The notes under the pieces were generated by a model. It was not told the DNA's origin. It saw only the letters and a list, made by a program, of their open reading frames with translations, and did not search any database. A program made the translations under genes and the position numbers. Of a DNA stretch of 64,000 nt, positions 7,498 to 17,457 are shown in pieces; position 1 is the stretch's first letter, and every line of letters starts with the position of its first letter. Source of the stretch: Roseiarcus sp963822215 (GTDB taxonomy: Bacteria; Pseudomonadota; Alphaproteobacteria; Rhizobiales; Beijerinckiaceae); contig CAWGGX010000003.1 of assembly GCA_963822215.1 (NCBI GenBank), forward strand, positions 682,001 to 746,000, read 5' to 3'.

Positions 7498-9210
7498 ATG
7501 GCCAGTCTCTCCGCGCCCCTGCCTCCTCGCACCGAACCGCCAAGCTTCCGCGAGGCGCGCGATCTCTTGCTGTCGCTCGACGACCGCTACATGGCGGCCA
7601 GGACCCAGGTCGTCTGGCCACGGCCAGAGCGGTTCAACTGGGCGCTCGACTGGTTCGACGCCGAGCTCGCTACCGGCGACACGGTCGCCAAGACCGCGCT
7701 GAAGGTGATCGGCGACACGGTCGAAGTCCGCAGCTTTGGCGAGCTCGCCCACGAATCCTCCCGGCTTGCCAATGGTCTGCGCGGGATCGGGGCGAGGCGC
7801 GGCGACCGGCTCCTGATGATGCTCGGGGCGACGCCGGAATTGTGGGTGACCATGCTGGCGGCGATGAAGCTCGGGCTCGTCTTGATCCCGGCGATGCCGC
7901 AGCTCGGGCCCGCCGACATCGCCGACCGGATCGAGCGCGGCCGGGCGACATATCTCATCGCGCACGGCGCCGACGCCGAGAAATTCGCCGAAGCCGGAGC
8001 TGAGGTCGTCCGCATCGCGGTCGGCGCGGCGCCGGAGGGCTGGCGGCCGTTCGCCTCGCTCCTGAGCCCCAATTCACGCTTCCTGCCTGACGGGCCCACG
8101 CAGTCCGACGACCCGATGCTGCTCTATTTCACCTCGGGCACGACGGCGCGCGCAAAGCTCGTCGTCCACACCCACGCGAGCTATCCGATCGGCCATCTCT
8201 CGACCATGTACGGGCTGGGTCTCAAGCCCGGCGACGTCCATCTCAACATCTCCTCACCGGGCTGGGCGAAGCACGCCTGGTCGAGCGTGTTCGCCCCGTG
8301 GAACGCGGGGGCGACGGTCATCGCGCTCGCGGGCAAGTTCGAGCCGCGCGCCGCGCTCGACGCGCTCGTCGCCCACGGCGTCAACACCTTCTGCGCGCCG
8401 CCGACGGTCTGGCGCATGCTGATCCAGGAGGACCTTGCGGCCTGGAAGGTCGGCTTGCGGGAGGCCGTGTCGGCTGGAGAACCGCTGAACCCGGAGGTGA
8501 TCGATCAGGTCCGGCAGGCCTGGGGCCTGACCGTGCGCGACTCCTACGGCCAGACCGAGACGACGATGATGATCGCCAATTCCCCGGGGCAGAAGATCAT
8601 CCCGGGCTCGATGGGCCGCGTCCTGCCGGGCTATCGCATCGCGCTGCTCGACGCCGAGGGACTCGAAAGCGACCAGGGCGAGATTGCGATTCCGCTGAGG
8701 CCCCGTCCAGTCGGCCTGATGCGAGGCTACGCCGACGAAACGGGCGCGATCGCGCCGATCGAAGGCGAGTACTACCGCACCGGCGACGTCGCTTCGCATG
8801 ACGCCGAGGACTACATCACCTACATTGGCCGGGCCGACGACGTGTTCAAGTCGAGCGACTACAGGCTCAGTCCCTTCGAGCTCGAAAGCGCGCTGATCGA
8901 ACACGTGGCGGTCATGGAGGCGGCGGTCGTACCGGCCCCCGACCCGGTGCGCTTCACCACGCCCAAGGCCTATGTCGTGCTCGCGGCCGGCTACGCCCCG
9001 ACCGCCGAGACGGCGGCCTCGATCTTCGCCCATGTCCGCGAGCGGCTTTCGCCCTATAAGCGCGTGCGCCGGATCGAGTTCGGCGAGCTGCCCAAAACCG
9101 CGTCCGGAAAGATCCGGCGGGTGGCGCTGCGCGGCCGGGAGACGGAGCTTGCCGAAAAGGGCGGGCGGTCGCAAAGCGAGTTCCGGATCGAGGATTTTGC
9201 CGAGGAGTGA
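7498..9210 (+). CDS. AMP-forming acyl-CoA synthetase (medium-chain/acetyl-CoA synthetase-like)
   Basis: 570-residue ANL superfamily enzyme. The phosphate-binding loop is LLYFTSGTTARAKLVVH (usual final Lys present), the adenine motif is DSYGQTETTM, and YRTGDVA, GRADDVFKSSDYRLSPFELE and the catalytic KTASGKIRR near the C-terminus are all intact. It activates a carboxylic acid to acyl-AMP and then acyl-CoA. Overall sequence resembles medium-chain or branched-chain acyl-CoA synthetases rather than Acs; the substrate cannot be read from sequence. It stands alone, 54 bp after der. Confidence 0.9.
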   Translation: MASLSAPLPPRTEPPSFREARDLLLSLDDRYMAARTQVVWPRPERFNWALDWFDAELATGDTVAKTALKVIGDTVEVRSFGELAHESSRLANGLRGIGARRGDRLLMMLGATPELWVTMLAAMKLGLVLIPAMPQLGPADIADRIERGRATYLIAHGADAEKFAEAGAEVVRIAVGAAPEGWRPFASLLSPNSRFLPDGPTQSDDPMLLYFTSGTTARAKLVVHTHASYPIGHLSTMYGLGLKPGDVHLNISSPGWAKHAWSSVFAPWNAGATVIALAGKFEPRAALDALVAHGVNTFCAPPTVWRMLIQEDLAAWKVGLREAVSAGEPLNPEVIDQVRQAWGLTVRDSYGQTETTMMIANSPGQKIIPGSMGRVLPGYRIALLDAEGLESDQGEIAIPLRPRPVGLMRGYADETGAIAPIEGEYYRTGDVASHDAEDYITYIGRADDVFKSSDYRLSPFELESALIEHVAVMEAAVVPAPDPVRFTTPKAYVVLAAGYAPTAETAASIFAHVRERLSPYKRVRRIEFGELPKTASGKIRRVALRGRETELAEKGGRSQSEFRIEDFAEE

Positions 9211-9457
9211 AGCGGCCCGGGTTTTGCCAGTCGACATCCCGTTTAGCGCCGTTTATCGACCGGCCCTAGAAATTTCAGGGGCTTACGACCCATCTTAGCG
9301 ACGGGACCGCGAGGCGGCTCGCGCTTCGGTCCGCTAGCCGATAATAACTGTTTGTACATGTTCAATAGACGGCCTGTTCCCGTTCGACAAGGCCTCGCCG
9401 GCGCCCTCGATCTTGCGCGCCTCGGCCTACACGCATTTTCCGCCCGTCGTCCAACTC

Positions 9458-12424
9458 ATGCTAAGCGGACGGCGATGCGCAGCCTGACGCCCCGCCCACG
9501 ACCCCGCAAGACTTCATCCGCAAATGGAAGCCGGTCGCCCTGACCGAGCGAGCGACGGCGCAGGAGCATTTCCTTGACCTCTGCCGCCTGTTCGGCCACC
9601 CGACGCCGGCCGAGGACGATCCCATTGGCGACCATTTCACCTTCGAGAAGGGCGCGCCCAAGACCGGCGGCGGCGAGGGCTGGGCGGACGTCTGGAAGAA
9701 GGGGTTCTTCGCCCGGGAGTACAAGAAGCGGAAGCGCGACCTCGGCAAGGCGCTCGAACAGCTCACCCGCTACGCCGTGGCTCTGGAAAACCCGCCGCTG
9801 CATGTCGCCTGCGACACGCATATCTTTCGCATCGAGACGCGCTGGACCAATGAAGTCCCGGCGATCTATGAGTTCGAGCTGGAAGAGCTCGCCGACCCGG
9901 TAAACTTTGCCCGCCTGCGCGACGTTTTCCACAATCCCGACGCGCTTCGTTCGGGCCGCACGCGGGAAAAGCTGACCAAGGAGGCGGCCGACAACTTCCA
10001 AGCGATTTCCGACCGTCTCCAGCACCGCAATCCCGACCGCGAGGCGGTGGCGCATTTCGTCAACCAGCTCGTCTTCTGCTTCTTCGCCGACAGCGTGAAG
10101 CTTCTGCCCGAAGGCCTGTGGAAAAAGCTCCTCAAGTTCGCCGAGCGGAAACCCGATCAGGCCAAGGTCTTTCTTGCGCGCCTGTTCGACGACATGGCCA
10201 AGGGCGGTGACTTCGATCTGGAGACGATTCTCGAATTTGACGGTGGCCTGTTCGACGGCCGGCCGCCGCTTGCGCTCGAATTTGGGGAAATCGGCCTCCT
10301 GTTCGCCGCCGCGAGCCTCGACTGGAGCCTGATCGACCCAACCATCTTCGGCACATTGTTCGAGCGCTTTCTCGACCCCGACAAACGGGCCCAGATCGGC
10401 GCCCACTACACCGACCCGACCAAGATCATGATGATCGTCGAGCCGGTCGTGCTGCGCCCGCTCAAGGCCGAATGGGAGGCGACCAAAGCGAGAATCGAGG
10501 CGATTATGGCGCCGGCGCTCGAAGCGGGCGGCGGGAACGGCAAAGGCGCCAAGCGAGACCTCGGCAAGAAATTCGAGGCCGCGCGCGCCAAGGCCGAGGC
10601 CGAGCGCGACGCTTTCATCGACCGGCTATGCCGCCTTCGTATTCTCGATCCGGCCTGCGGGTCCGGCAATTTTCTCTATCTGGCGTTGCAGGGCGTGAAG
10701 GACATCGAATGGCGCGTCATTCTCGACAGCGAGGCGCTCGGCCTCGGCATGGTCGTGCCGTGCGTCGGTCCGGAAATCCTGCATGGGATCGAGATCAACC
10801 CCTTCGCCGCCGAACTCGCGCGCACAACCATCTGGATCGGGGACATCCAATGGCGGGTGAAGAACGCCATCCAGCACCATCCGCGCCCGATCCTGCGCAA
10901 GCTCGACGCGATCGAATGCCGGGACGCGCTGCTAACACCAGACGGGCAGGACGGCTTTGTCGAGGCGGAATGGCCGGAGGCGGATGTCATCGTCGGCAAC
11001 CCGCCGTTTCTGGGCGCAAAGTTGATGAAGCGAAAGTTGGGCGTCGATATTACCGATGCAATTCGCTCAACCTACGCCGGCCGGCTGCCTGGGTTCACGG
11101 ACCTCGTGTGCTATTGGTTCGAAAAGGGCCGAGCGCTGATCGAGGCCGGCAAAGTGTCGTGCGTCGGTCTGGTGGCGACAAACTCGATCCGGAAAAATAC
11201 GAACCTTCCCGTGATGCAGAGGATCGCCGCGACGACGCGCATCTTTGAGGCGTGGAGCGAAGAGAAGTGGTCCGTTGCGGGCGCCATGGTCGACGTGTCG
11301 CTGATTTGCTTCGGCGACAATGGCAGCGGGAATCCACAGCTCAATGGCGAAGCGGTCGCGGGTATAAATCCCGACCTAACGAGCGGTCTCGACGTTACGC
11401 GAGCAAGGCCGTTGCGCGAGAATGCAGAGGGCGCGTTCCTCGGCATTCAAAAGAGCGGTCCGTTCGATGTACCCGGCACGCTTGCACGGGTATGGATGGC
11501 AGAGCCGTTGAAGCCGAACGGTCGAAGCAATGCAGAGGTGCTTAAACCCTATTGGAACGGGGACGACCTCACCGGCAGGCCCCGCGACATCTGGTTCATC
11601 GACCTGCCGCTCGGTTTGTTCAGAGCCGAAGCGGCACAGTTTGCAAGCCCGTTCAAGCATATAGAGACCGCGCCTGACGAAGAGGGCAAGCTAATCCACG
11701 AACTGCGCGCTGCGCTCGGCGAACGGGCCGGTCCACCATGGTGGGAGCCTCATTGGCCCCGTCCTGAAATGCGTTCGCGCATCGAGCGCCTAAGCCGGTA
11801 CATTGTGACGGGTGAGACGGCGGAATACCGTCTCTTCGCATGGCTCGCCTATCCGGTGCTGCCCGATAAGAACCTTGTCGTCATCACACGTGAAGACGAT
11901 CTCACGTTCGGGCTCCTGCAAAACCGCTTCCATGAAGCGTGGGCGCTCCGGAAAGGGTCGGACCTTCAAGACCGGCCCCGCTATACGCACACAACTACCT
12001 TTGCCACCTACCCGTTCCCTGAGGGTCTGACGCCGAACATCCCGGCGACGGATACTGCGGACGACCCCCGCGCGCAGCGCATCGCCGCCGCCGCCAAGAC
12101 ACTCGACGACCTGCGCCGGGCCTGGCTCAACCCGCCCGATCTCGTTGACATCGTCCCCGAAGTGACGCCGACCGCCGCGCCCGGATAGCGCCGCGGCGCT
12201 ATCCGGACCGCATTCTTCCCAAGACCGTAGAGGCGGCGGCGAAACTCAAGGAGCGGACGCTGACTAACCTCTACAACCAGCGGCCGCGCTGGCTCATCGA
12301 CGCCCACGACGCCCTCGACCGCGCCGTCGCCGCCGCCTACGGATGGCCAGAGAACATCTCCACCGACGACGCCCTCGCCCGCCTGCTGGCGCTCAATCTG
12401 GAACGAGCCGGGAAGCAGAAATGA
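9458..12424 (+). pseudogene. MmeI-like (type IIL) fused restriction endonuclease-methyltransferase, frameshifted at both ends
   Basis: The long open part (9465-12188) is a single-chain restriction-modification enzyme. The N-terminal nuclease has D-x9-E-Y-K at codons 9687, 9717 and 9723, the MmeI pattern. A helical spacer follows, then an N6-adenine methyltransferase with motif I LDPACGSGNFL (about 10645) and motif IV GNPPF (about 10990), then the target-recognition region. There is no ATG, GTG or TTG in frame between the stop at 9462 and GTG 9777. Removing one G at about 9466-9468 joins ATG 9458 to give MLSDGDAQPDAPPTTPQDF and the normal N-terminus. At the 3' end a TAG at 12186 cuts the gene, yet the family tail (RYPDRILPK ... 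LLALNLERAGK) continues in another frame to 12424. The break lies in a 26-bp palindrome. Confidence 0.85.
12181..12206. repeat. 26-bp perfect palindrome at the 3' break of the MmeI-like gene
   Basis: CCGGATAGCGCCG is followed directly by its exact complement. The right arm encodes the conserved R-Y-P of the protein tail. The left arm is its mirror and supplies the premature TAG and the frame change. It looks like the product of a template-switch (quasipalindrome) event. Confidence 0.85.
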
Positions 12425-12473
12425 TGGGCATCGTCGTCATTAAACGCAGAGGATTGTAGCTGCTAGGGGTCGC

Positions 12474-12529
12474 TCCGCCGCACGAGGCGGATGATCCGGA
12501 ACGACGAAGATCATGTCGACGGCGCGCCG
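12474..12529 (-). pseudogene. Short third remnant of ycjF (DUF697)
   Basis: About 56 bp aligning, with a few substitutions and a small deletion, to bases 17764-17822 inside the intact ycjF-like gene (CCGCCGCACNAGGCGGATGA and ACGACGAAGATCANGTCGA). It lies between the broken MmeI-like gene and the unknown gene, in the same orientation as the other two copies. Confidence 0.55.
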
Positions 12530-12556
12530 ACGTCTGCCGTCGAAGTGGCAGGTTGA

Positions 12557-13423
12557 TCAGGCGCAAGCCGCCGCAATCTGGTCGCGGTAGTAGTCCGCCG
12601 CGTTCCCAAGGCCGAATTCCAGAAGCTCTCGGGCGGCGGCCTTTTCGTCCGCGACCGTCATATGAAACGGGTTGAACTGAGCGCGGATCGTCAGCGCCGC
12701 CGCAGCAATGGTTCCGACGGCGGCATCATTGTCGGCGGGCATGCCGTCGTCGTCGAGGGCGCTTAGGCCGGCTGTTCTCTTGCACGCGGCGACGATCGGC
12801 TTGAGCGTGGTCCAACTGGCAATTTGATGCAGGCTCTTTTGATAGACGTACTGGTCGCCGTTGATCTGCACCGTTGCTGCGTGTCTCAGTCCCAGGAGCT
12901 TCAGGACATGCTGCAAGCCGCCGATGCTGGCGTTCGTGATGTAGAAGCCGTTGGCTTCGATCTTATCGATAATGCTGAGATCGACTTCCGCCGAGGTCTC
13001 CCAGAAGTCCTTCTCGAACAGGACGCGGCACCGGAACTGCGGATTGGCGTTCAGGAACGTGTCGTGTCCAGTCTTGAACCAGAAGAGAAACCGCTGGGCG
13101 CCCTCGAAACCGAACATCCAGGCGTCGTCAGCTCGCGACCGGATATTCAGGTTTCTCAGAATGTTCGAGCTTTCGACTGTATTGAGCCGGCTTTTCCCCT
13201 GCTCCTTAATGGCGGTGAAGATCGATTTGCTGAGATCGAGGAAATCGACAAAAACGTAATAACGCCCGCGCGACCAGGTGGCGAACAGGGCATGGAGGAT
13301 ATCGTCGCCCGAGCCCGGGTAATAGACGATGGCGTCTTCACGCGCGGCCCTAACTTGAATGTTGGCCGTCGTCAGCCCGGCGCGCCGATCGTTGCGCACG
13401 TTCCAACGATCGTCAGCCGTCAT
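12557..13423 (-). CDS. Hypothetical protein, 288 aa, unknown family
   Basis: I do not recognise this protein. It is rich in aromatic residues, with a stretch IVYYPGSGDDILHALFATW (about residues 32-50) then YYVFVDFL, and VLFEKDFWETSAEVD in the middle. No signal peptide, membrane helix or nucleotide-binding motif is visible. It lies between two remnants of ycjF and next to a broken restriction-modification gene, so it was probably acquired. An antiphage or other accessory role is possible but not shown by the sequence. Confidence 0.7.
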   Translation of the reverse strand: MTADDRWNVRNDRRAGLTTANIQVRAAREDAIVYYPGSGDDILHALFATWSRGRYYVFVDFLDLSKSIFTAIKEQGKSRLNTVESSNILRNLNIRSRADDAWMFGFEGAQRFLFWFKTGHDTFLNANPQFRCRVLFEKDFWETSAEVDLSIIDKIEANGFYITNASIGGLQHVLKLLGLRHAATVQINGDQYVYQKSLHQIASWTTLKPIVAACKRTAGLSALDDDGMPADNDAAVGTIAAAALTIRAQFNPFHMTVADEKAAARELLEFGLGNAADYYRDQIAAACA

Positions 13424-13687
13424 TGGAGCCCTCTCGGCGAGGCCGCATAGTAGCGCGCCCTACTTTAGTTGAACCTTAGAGGCGGCCCGTTGTCAATCGA
13501 GACGGCCTCCGCTTCAAACAAGGGCTCGGACGGTCGTCTGCTCCACTCAATGGGAGAGCCAGCCTAACGGGATGTGGGCGACGGCGAAGTTGCGTCGGTC
13601 CGACAGCACGGCCCGCCTCGCGCTGCGGCTCGCCACGTCGGCCGCAGCCCTCATCCCCGACCCTTTCCCCGCACGGGAGATGGGGGC

Positions 13688-14100
13688 TCACTCCCCCTTG
13701 CCGCTGAACAAAAACGGCGCGACCTCGGAGACGCCGGGCGGTTTTGCGACGGCGAAGGGGGCGGGGCGGCAGACGGCCAGCGCCGAGAGGCCGACGCGGG
13801 CGGTGAGCAGGCCGTTCAGCACGCCTTCGCCCATCCTGGCCGAGATGCGCGAGGCGACGCCATGCCCTACGATTTGTTGTATTATACTGTCGCCGACCGC
13901 CATGCCTCCGGTGATGGCGATATGGGCGCTGATCGAGCGGCCGAGCTTGACGAGGCCCAGAAACCCTGGCCTGCCGCCGTAGATCTCGCCGATCCGCCGC
14001 ACGAGGCGGATAATCTGGGCGACGACGAACACCACGTCGAGGATCGCCCGCAGGCTGATGGCGGTGACCAGCGACACCGCCTTGGCGGCGGCGCGACTCC
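13688..14100 (-). pseudogene. Truncated duplicate of the ycjF-like DUF697 gene
   Basis: About 410 bp closely matching the 3' part of the intact gene at 17458-17870, in the same orientation. The protein-level match runs from AAAKAVSLVTAISLRAILD to the C-terminus PFLFSGKGE. Similarity stops at about 14090-14100, where the intact gene continues with its middle domain but this copy runs into unrelated sequence. It lacks the N-terminal and membrane regions and has no recognisable start. Substitutions are scattered, so the duplication is not recent. Confidence 0.8.
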
Positions 14101-14177
14101 CTGTCCAGACCCCGAACGGCAGACCCATCCACAGGTGGCCTTCCGTTCGACAGTCAGCCCGAAGACGCCAGGCGCAT

Positions 14178-17100
14178 TCAACGATCGCGGTCTGGCCCGA
14201 AGAAGGCGGGCCCTTTGACCCGCCAAGCGCCGGTCGCGGTCAGCACGTCGTCCGGGCCGACTTCGCCGCTGACCGCAAGCGACCGTCCGATCGCGCCGAA
14301 ATCCGACGTCGCCCGTGGCATGATGTGTGAGAGGTCGACCGTGATCGTGCGTCCGGTGCGTAGCTCCAACTTGATTTTGGCGCCATCCACAGCGCGGATG
14401 GTCCCCCAGTACATCGGCCCAGTGTCCGGTACGTGCGACGGCGCCGCGGGCTCGGCCTGGCTGACCACCCGCGACAATCGTTTGGGCGTTTTGGACGGCC
14501 GTGTCAGGCCGAAAATCTCAAGTTCCTTGTTGCTGGCGACATAGACCATGCCGTTCGCCACCGTCGGAACGATGTTGGCGTCGCCGCCGGTATTGGGCCA
14601 CAAGCCGGCGTAGTCATGCCAAATCGGGGTCAAGGCGCCTCCCGACGCGGTGGCGTTGAACGCATAGAGCGTCACGCGCACGTCCGTGTTGCTCATCGGC
14701 CGGCCGACGGCCCAGATGATCGCCGTGTTCGCGTCGCCTCCGTTCGATGAAATCGAGGTGAATCCGCCGCCGTCCTGGCCCGAGGCGAACGGCGCCTGCG
14801 CCTCCTGCGTCAATGCGGGTCTGTTTGCGGTGTTGATCGTCCACTGCATGAGGTTCGGCCCGCCGCTGGTCACGACCCGCCCGACGCCGTCCGATCCCTT
14901 GAAATAGGATTGGCCGCAATGGCAATCGCCGCCGATCTGCACGCTCGCGGGGACGTTGGGGTTCTGGAACTCGCCCATTTTCCCGGTGTCGCGATCGACG
15001 ATGTAAAGGTTGCCGTCCTTGCCGGCAGCGACCGCGAGGTGCGGCGTCGGCCCCGGCTGGTCCGGCAACACCAACGTCCCGCCCGAGCCGAAATCGGTGT
15101 CGGCCTGATCCAGCGCGGAAACATTGGCCGGAGTGAAGAAGTCGACGACCTTGCCGAGGTCGGGCGCCATCTTGACCATGGTGTCCGCGAGATCGTTGAC
15201 GCTGTCGTAGAAACTGACCCCCGTATCGCTGACGCCGGTGTTGCCGGTGGTGAAGAACAGATTGCCGGAAGAGTCCGTCGCAAGACCGTACCCGGACATC
15301 CAGACCGAGGCCAGGTAGCAGGGATGGTTGCTGGTCCACGGCGCGTGGAAGTAGCAGTCGAATGTGGATGTCGCCTGTGTCTTGCTCAAAAGCGGGGTGT
15401 TTCCGAGCGGCGCCAACGTAGCCTGCCGCCAGCCCAACACCCAACCGCGAGACTGCGAAGATTTGAAGTCGCAGTATGCGCCGAAGCCGGCGTAAACGTT
15501 GCCGTTTGCCTGCAACAGCGCCGGCCGCTGCCTCTGCACGGACGAATCGAAGGTATAGGTCGAGCCGTCGGCCAGCGTGTTGGACGCGGTGATAGTCACA
15601 GGTGGAATCTTGTCCTGCAATGTCGACAGATCGAGCATATGCAGTTGGTGGATCGGGGTCACGCCGTCCATGACATAGGCGATGACGTACAGCACCCCCG
15701 CCTTGCGATCGATTGTCGGCGTGCTGTTGATGCCGACGGCGTTTCCATTGTTCTCGCAGTTCAATGGCCGGGGGACAGGCGTTCCGAGATTGACCTTCTT
15801 CAGCCTCGCGCCGGTGAACGAATTGAACGCGTAGACATTATCATTCTCAGTGGCGAGATAAACGACCGAGTGCACGCCCATGCCCTCGATAGTCTGGTTG
15901 GTGACGACCAACGGCTGCCCGTCGACCTGATCGTTGTCGTCGTCGAATTTCGCGGTGGCGATCCAGCCAAAGTCACCGGGCTTTACGTTGGCCGGCGTCA
16001 GCGTGTTCTCGCTTGGGTTCCAGCCAGTGCGGCCGTTGTCGTTATGATAGGTAACGACGTCGTGGCAGCCAACGGTCACAACATTTGAAACGGCGACGAT
16101 GCTTCCGATGTATTCGGCGACCTGCACCTTGTCGTTCTGGGCAAGGACGTTAGGCGGCGCCAGATTGAGGGCCACGTCGCCCGGCGCGGCGCCTCCGTAG
16201 CCGACAAGCGTGGTTGTGTTCTTGATCAGAACCAACGTGGCGGCGATCGTCGAACCGCCGACCGTGACCGACAACTGGCCCGGACAGATCGGGCCAACGA
16301 GAATCGGAGGCGTGAGCTGATTGACCGCCGTCGCCGGCGGCGACTTGGCGCTCGTGGAGCAGAGCGTCTGATCCGCGGTCACGTTCTCCCCGGTCGCGAT
16401 CTTTGGCGAGACCTTCATGTAATTGGTCGCCCCAGTGGCGAATCCGGAACCGATCGGTGAGCCGCCGTTGAAGGCTTTCAGATCGGCGCCGACCAGGAGG
16501 TCGTGCGCGGTGATTGCGTCATTGCCGACGACGGGCGGATCGAGGGAGGGCGGCGTGATCGGGGATGGGTCGTTGTCGACGGACTGCGCGCCTGAAAACG
16601 GGCTCGCTACGCCGGTGCAGGCCGTCTGTCGCGCCTCGATGGCGTGGCCCGCAGTCAGGCTGCTGGTTCCGACAGGCGCCCAGTCGTTGCCCCAGTCGTT
16701 CGGTGTCGCGCCGTTTCCGATGATCGCGCCCGCGGTCGCGTCGCGCACCTCGACCTTGACCCCCGACGTTAGACCATTGACCGGAACAACCTGACCGCAT
16801 GCATAAATCGGCGGCGTCACAGTCGGCGCCGTGAGATTTGTCGGCATCGCTCCTGCGACCATCGGAGCGGACGGCTTGCTGGTGACGCCGTTGACGGTCT
16901 GCCTCGCGGTGACCTTGTCGCCCGTGTGCAGAGGATTCGTCAGATGGATTGCTGCGAAGCCGAACTCCGGCGTAACCGCGACGTCCTTCACGCCATCGAC
17001 GAAGACTGTCACCGTCGCATGGGGCACGAACCCGTCCACATACACCGAAACGGCGCATTGGTTTGTCGCTTCGACGGTCGGCGGGGACAGGTCCTTGCCG

Positions 17101-17222
17101 GAAACCGGATATCTCTTGTTGATGACGACGTCTCCCGCGCCGGCCCCGACAGTAGAGAAGGAAAGCAAAGCGATCGCTGAGAGGGCCGCAACAATCCTCG
17201 GGAATGTGGCGCGGAGCGTCAT
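14178..17222 (-). CDS. Secreted PQQ-like beta-propeller protein, 1014 aa
   Basis: A signal peptide (residues 1-29, cleavage after GAGA) is followed by several Ig-like or fibronectin-like segments (about 30-390, each with T/V-rich strands and paired Cys). A beta-propeller follows from about 400 to 890, with repeats such as VVYLATENDNVYAFNSFTG and AAGKDGNLYIVDRDTGK that resemble quinoprotein blades. It ends in a small OB-like domain (GTIRAVDGAKIKLEL). Quinoprotein dehydrogenase active-site residues cannot be recognised, so an enzymatic role is not claimed; adhesion or cell-surface binding is equally possible. It lies between the truncated and full copies of ycjF and appears to be an insertion. 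Confidence 0.8.
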   Translation of the reverse strand: MTLRATFPRIVAALSAIALLSFSTVGAGAGDVVINKRYPVSGKDLSPPTVEATNQCAVSVYVDGFVPHATVTVFVDGVKDVAVTPEFGFAAIHLTNPLHTGDKVTARQTVNGVTSKPSAPMVAGAMPTNLTAPTVTPPIYACGQVVPVNGLTSGVKVEVRDATAGAIIGNGATPNDWGNDWAPVGTSSLTAGHAIEARQTACTGVASPFSGAQSVDNDPSPITPPSLDPPVVGNDAITAHDLLVGADLKAFNGGSPIGSGFATGATNYMKVSPKIATGENVTADQTLCSTSAKSPPATAVNQLTPPILVGPICPGQLSVTVGGSTIAATLVLIKNTTTLVGYGGAAPGDVALNLAPPNVLAQNDKVQVAEYIGSIVAVSNVVTVGCHDVVTYHNDNGRTGWNPSENTLTPANVKPGDFGWIATAKFDDDNDQVDGQPLVVTNQTIEGMGVHSVVYLATENDNVYAFNSFTGARLKKVNLGTPVPRPLNCENNGNAVGINSTPTIDRKAGVLYVIAYVMDGVTPIHQLHMLDLSTLQDKIPPVTITASNTLADGSTYTFDSSVQRQRPALLQANGNVYAGFGAYCDFKSSQSRGWVLGWRQATLAPLGNTPLLSKTQATSTFDCYFHAPWTSNHPCYLASVWMSGYGLATDSSGNLFFTTGNTGVSDTGVSFYDSVNDLADTMVKMAPDLGKVVDFFTPANVSALDQADTDFGSGGTLVLPDQPGPTPHLAVAAGKDGNLYIVDRDTGKMGEFQNPNVPASVQIGGDCHCGQSYFKGSDGVGRVVTSGGPNLMQWTINTANRPALTQEAQAPFASGQDGGGFTSISSNGGDANTAIIWAVGRPMSNTDVRVTLYAFNATASGGALTPIWHDYAGLWPNTGGDANIVPTVANGMVYVASNKELEIFGLTRPSKTPKRLSRVVSQAEPAAPSHVPDTGPMYWGTIRAVDGAKIKLELRTGRTITVDLSHIMPRATSDFGAIGRSLAVSGEVGPDDVLTATGAWRVKGPAFFGPDRDR

Positions 17223-17457
17223 GCGGATATCCTCCCCAGTCTATTTGTCCGTCACTCGTATCGAGTCTAGGCTTTTGGCGTCGGACCAGATGACGAGCGT
17301 CTCGCCGACCCCTCGTCGGCGGGTCGGTGCGCCAGCTTTCGGCAATAGCGAGCGGCGGCAAGTCCGTCTTTGCGGCTGACGGCAACCCGCCGACGCCAAA
17401 AAGACACACTATCTCAAATTAAGGGGGCGCGCTGTGATTCTGCTCACACGGCGCGGA

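Noticed and set aside
9777..12188. MmeI-like gene taken as complete from GTG 9777
   Set aside because: That start has no ribosome site and lies inside conserved family sequence; the nuclease-bearing N-terminus is clearly encoded upstream.
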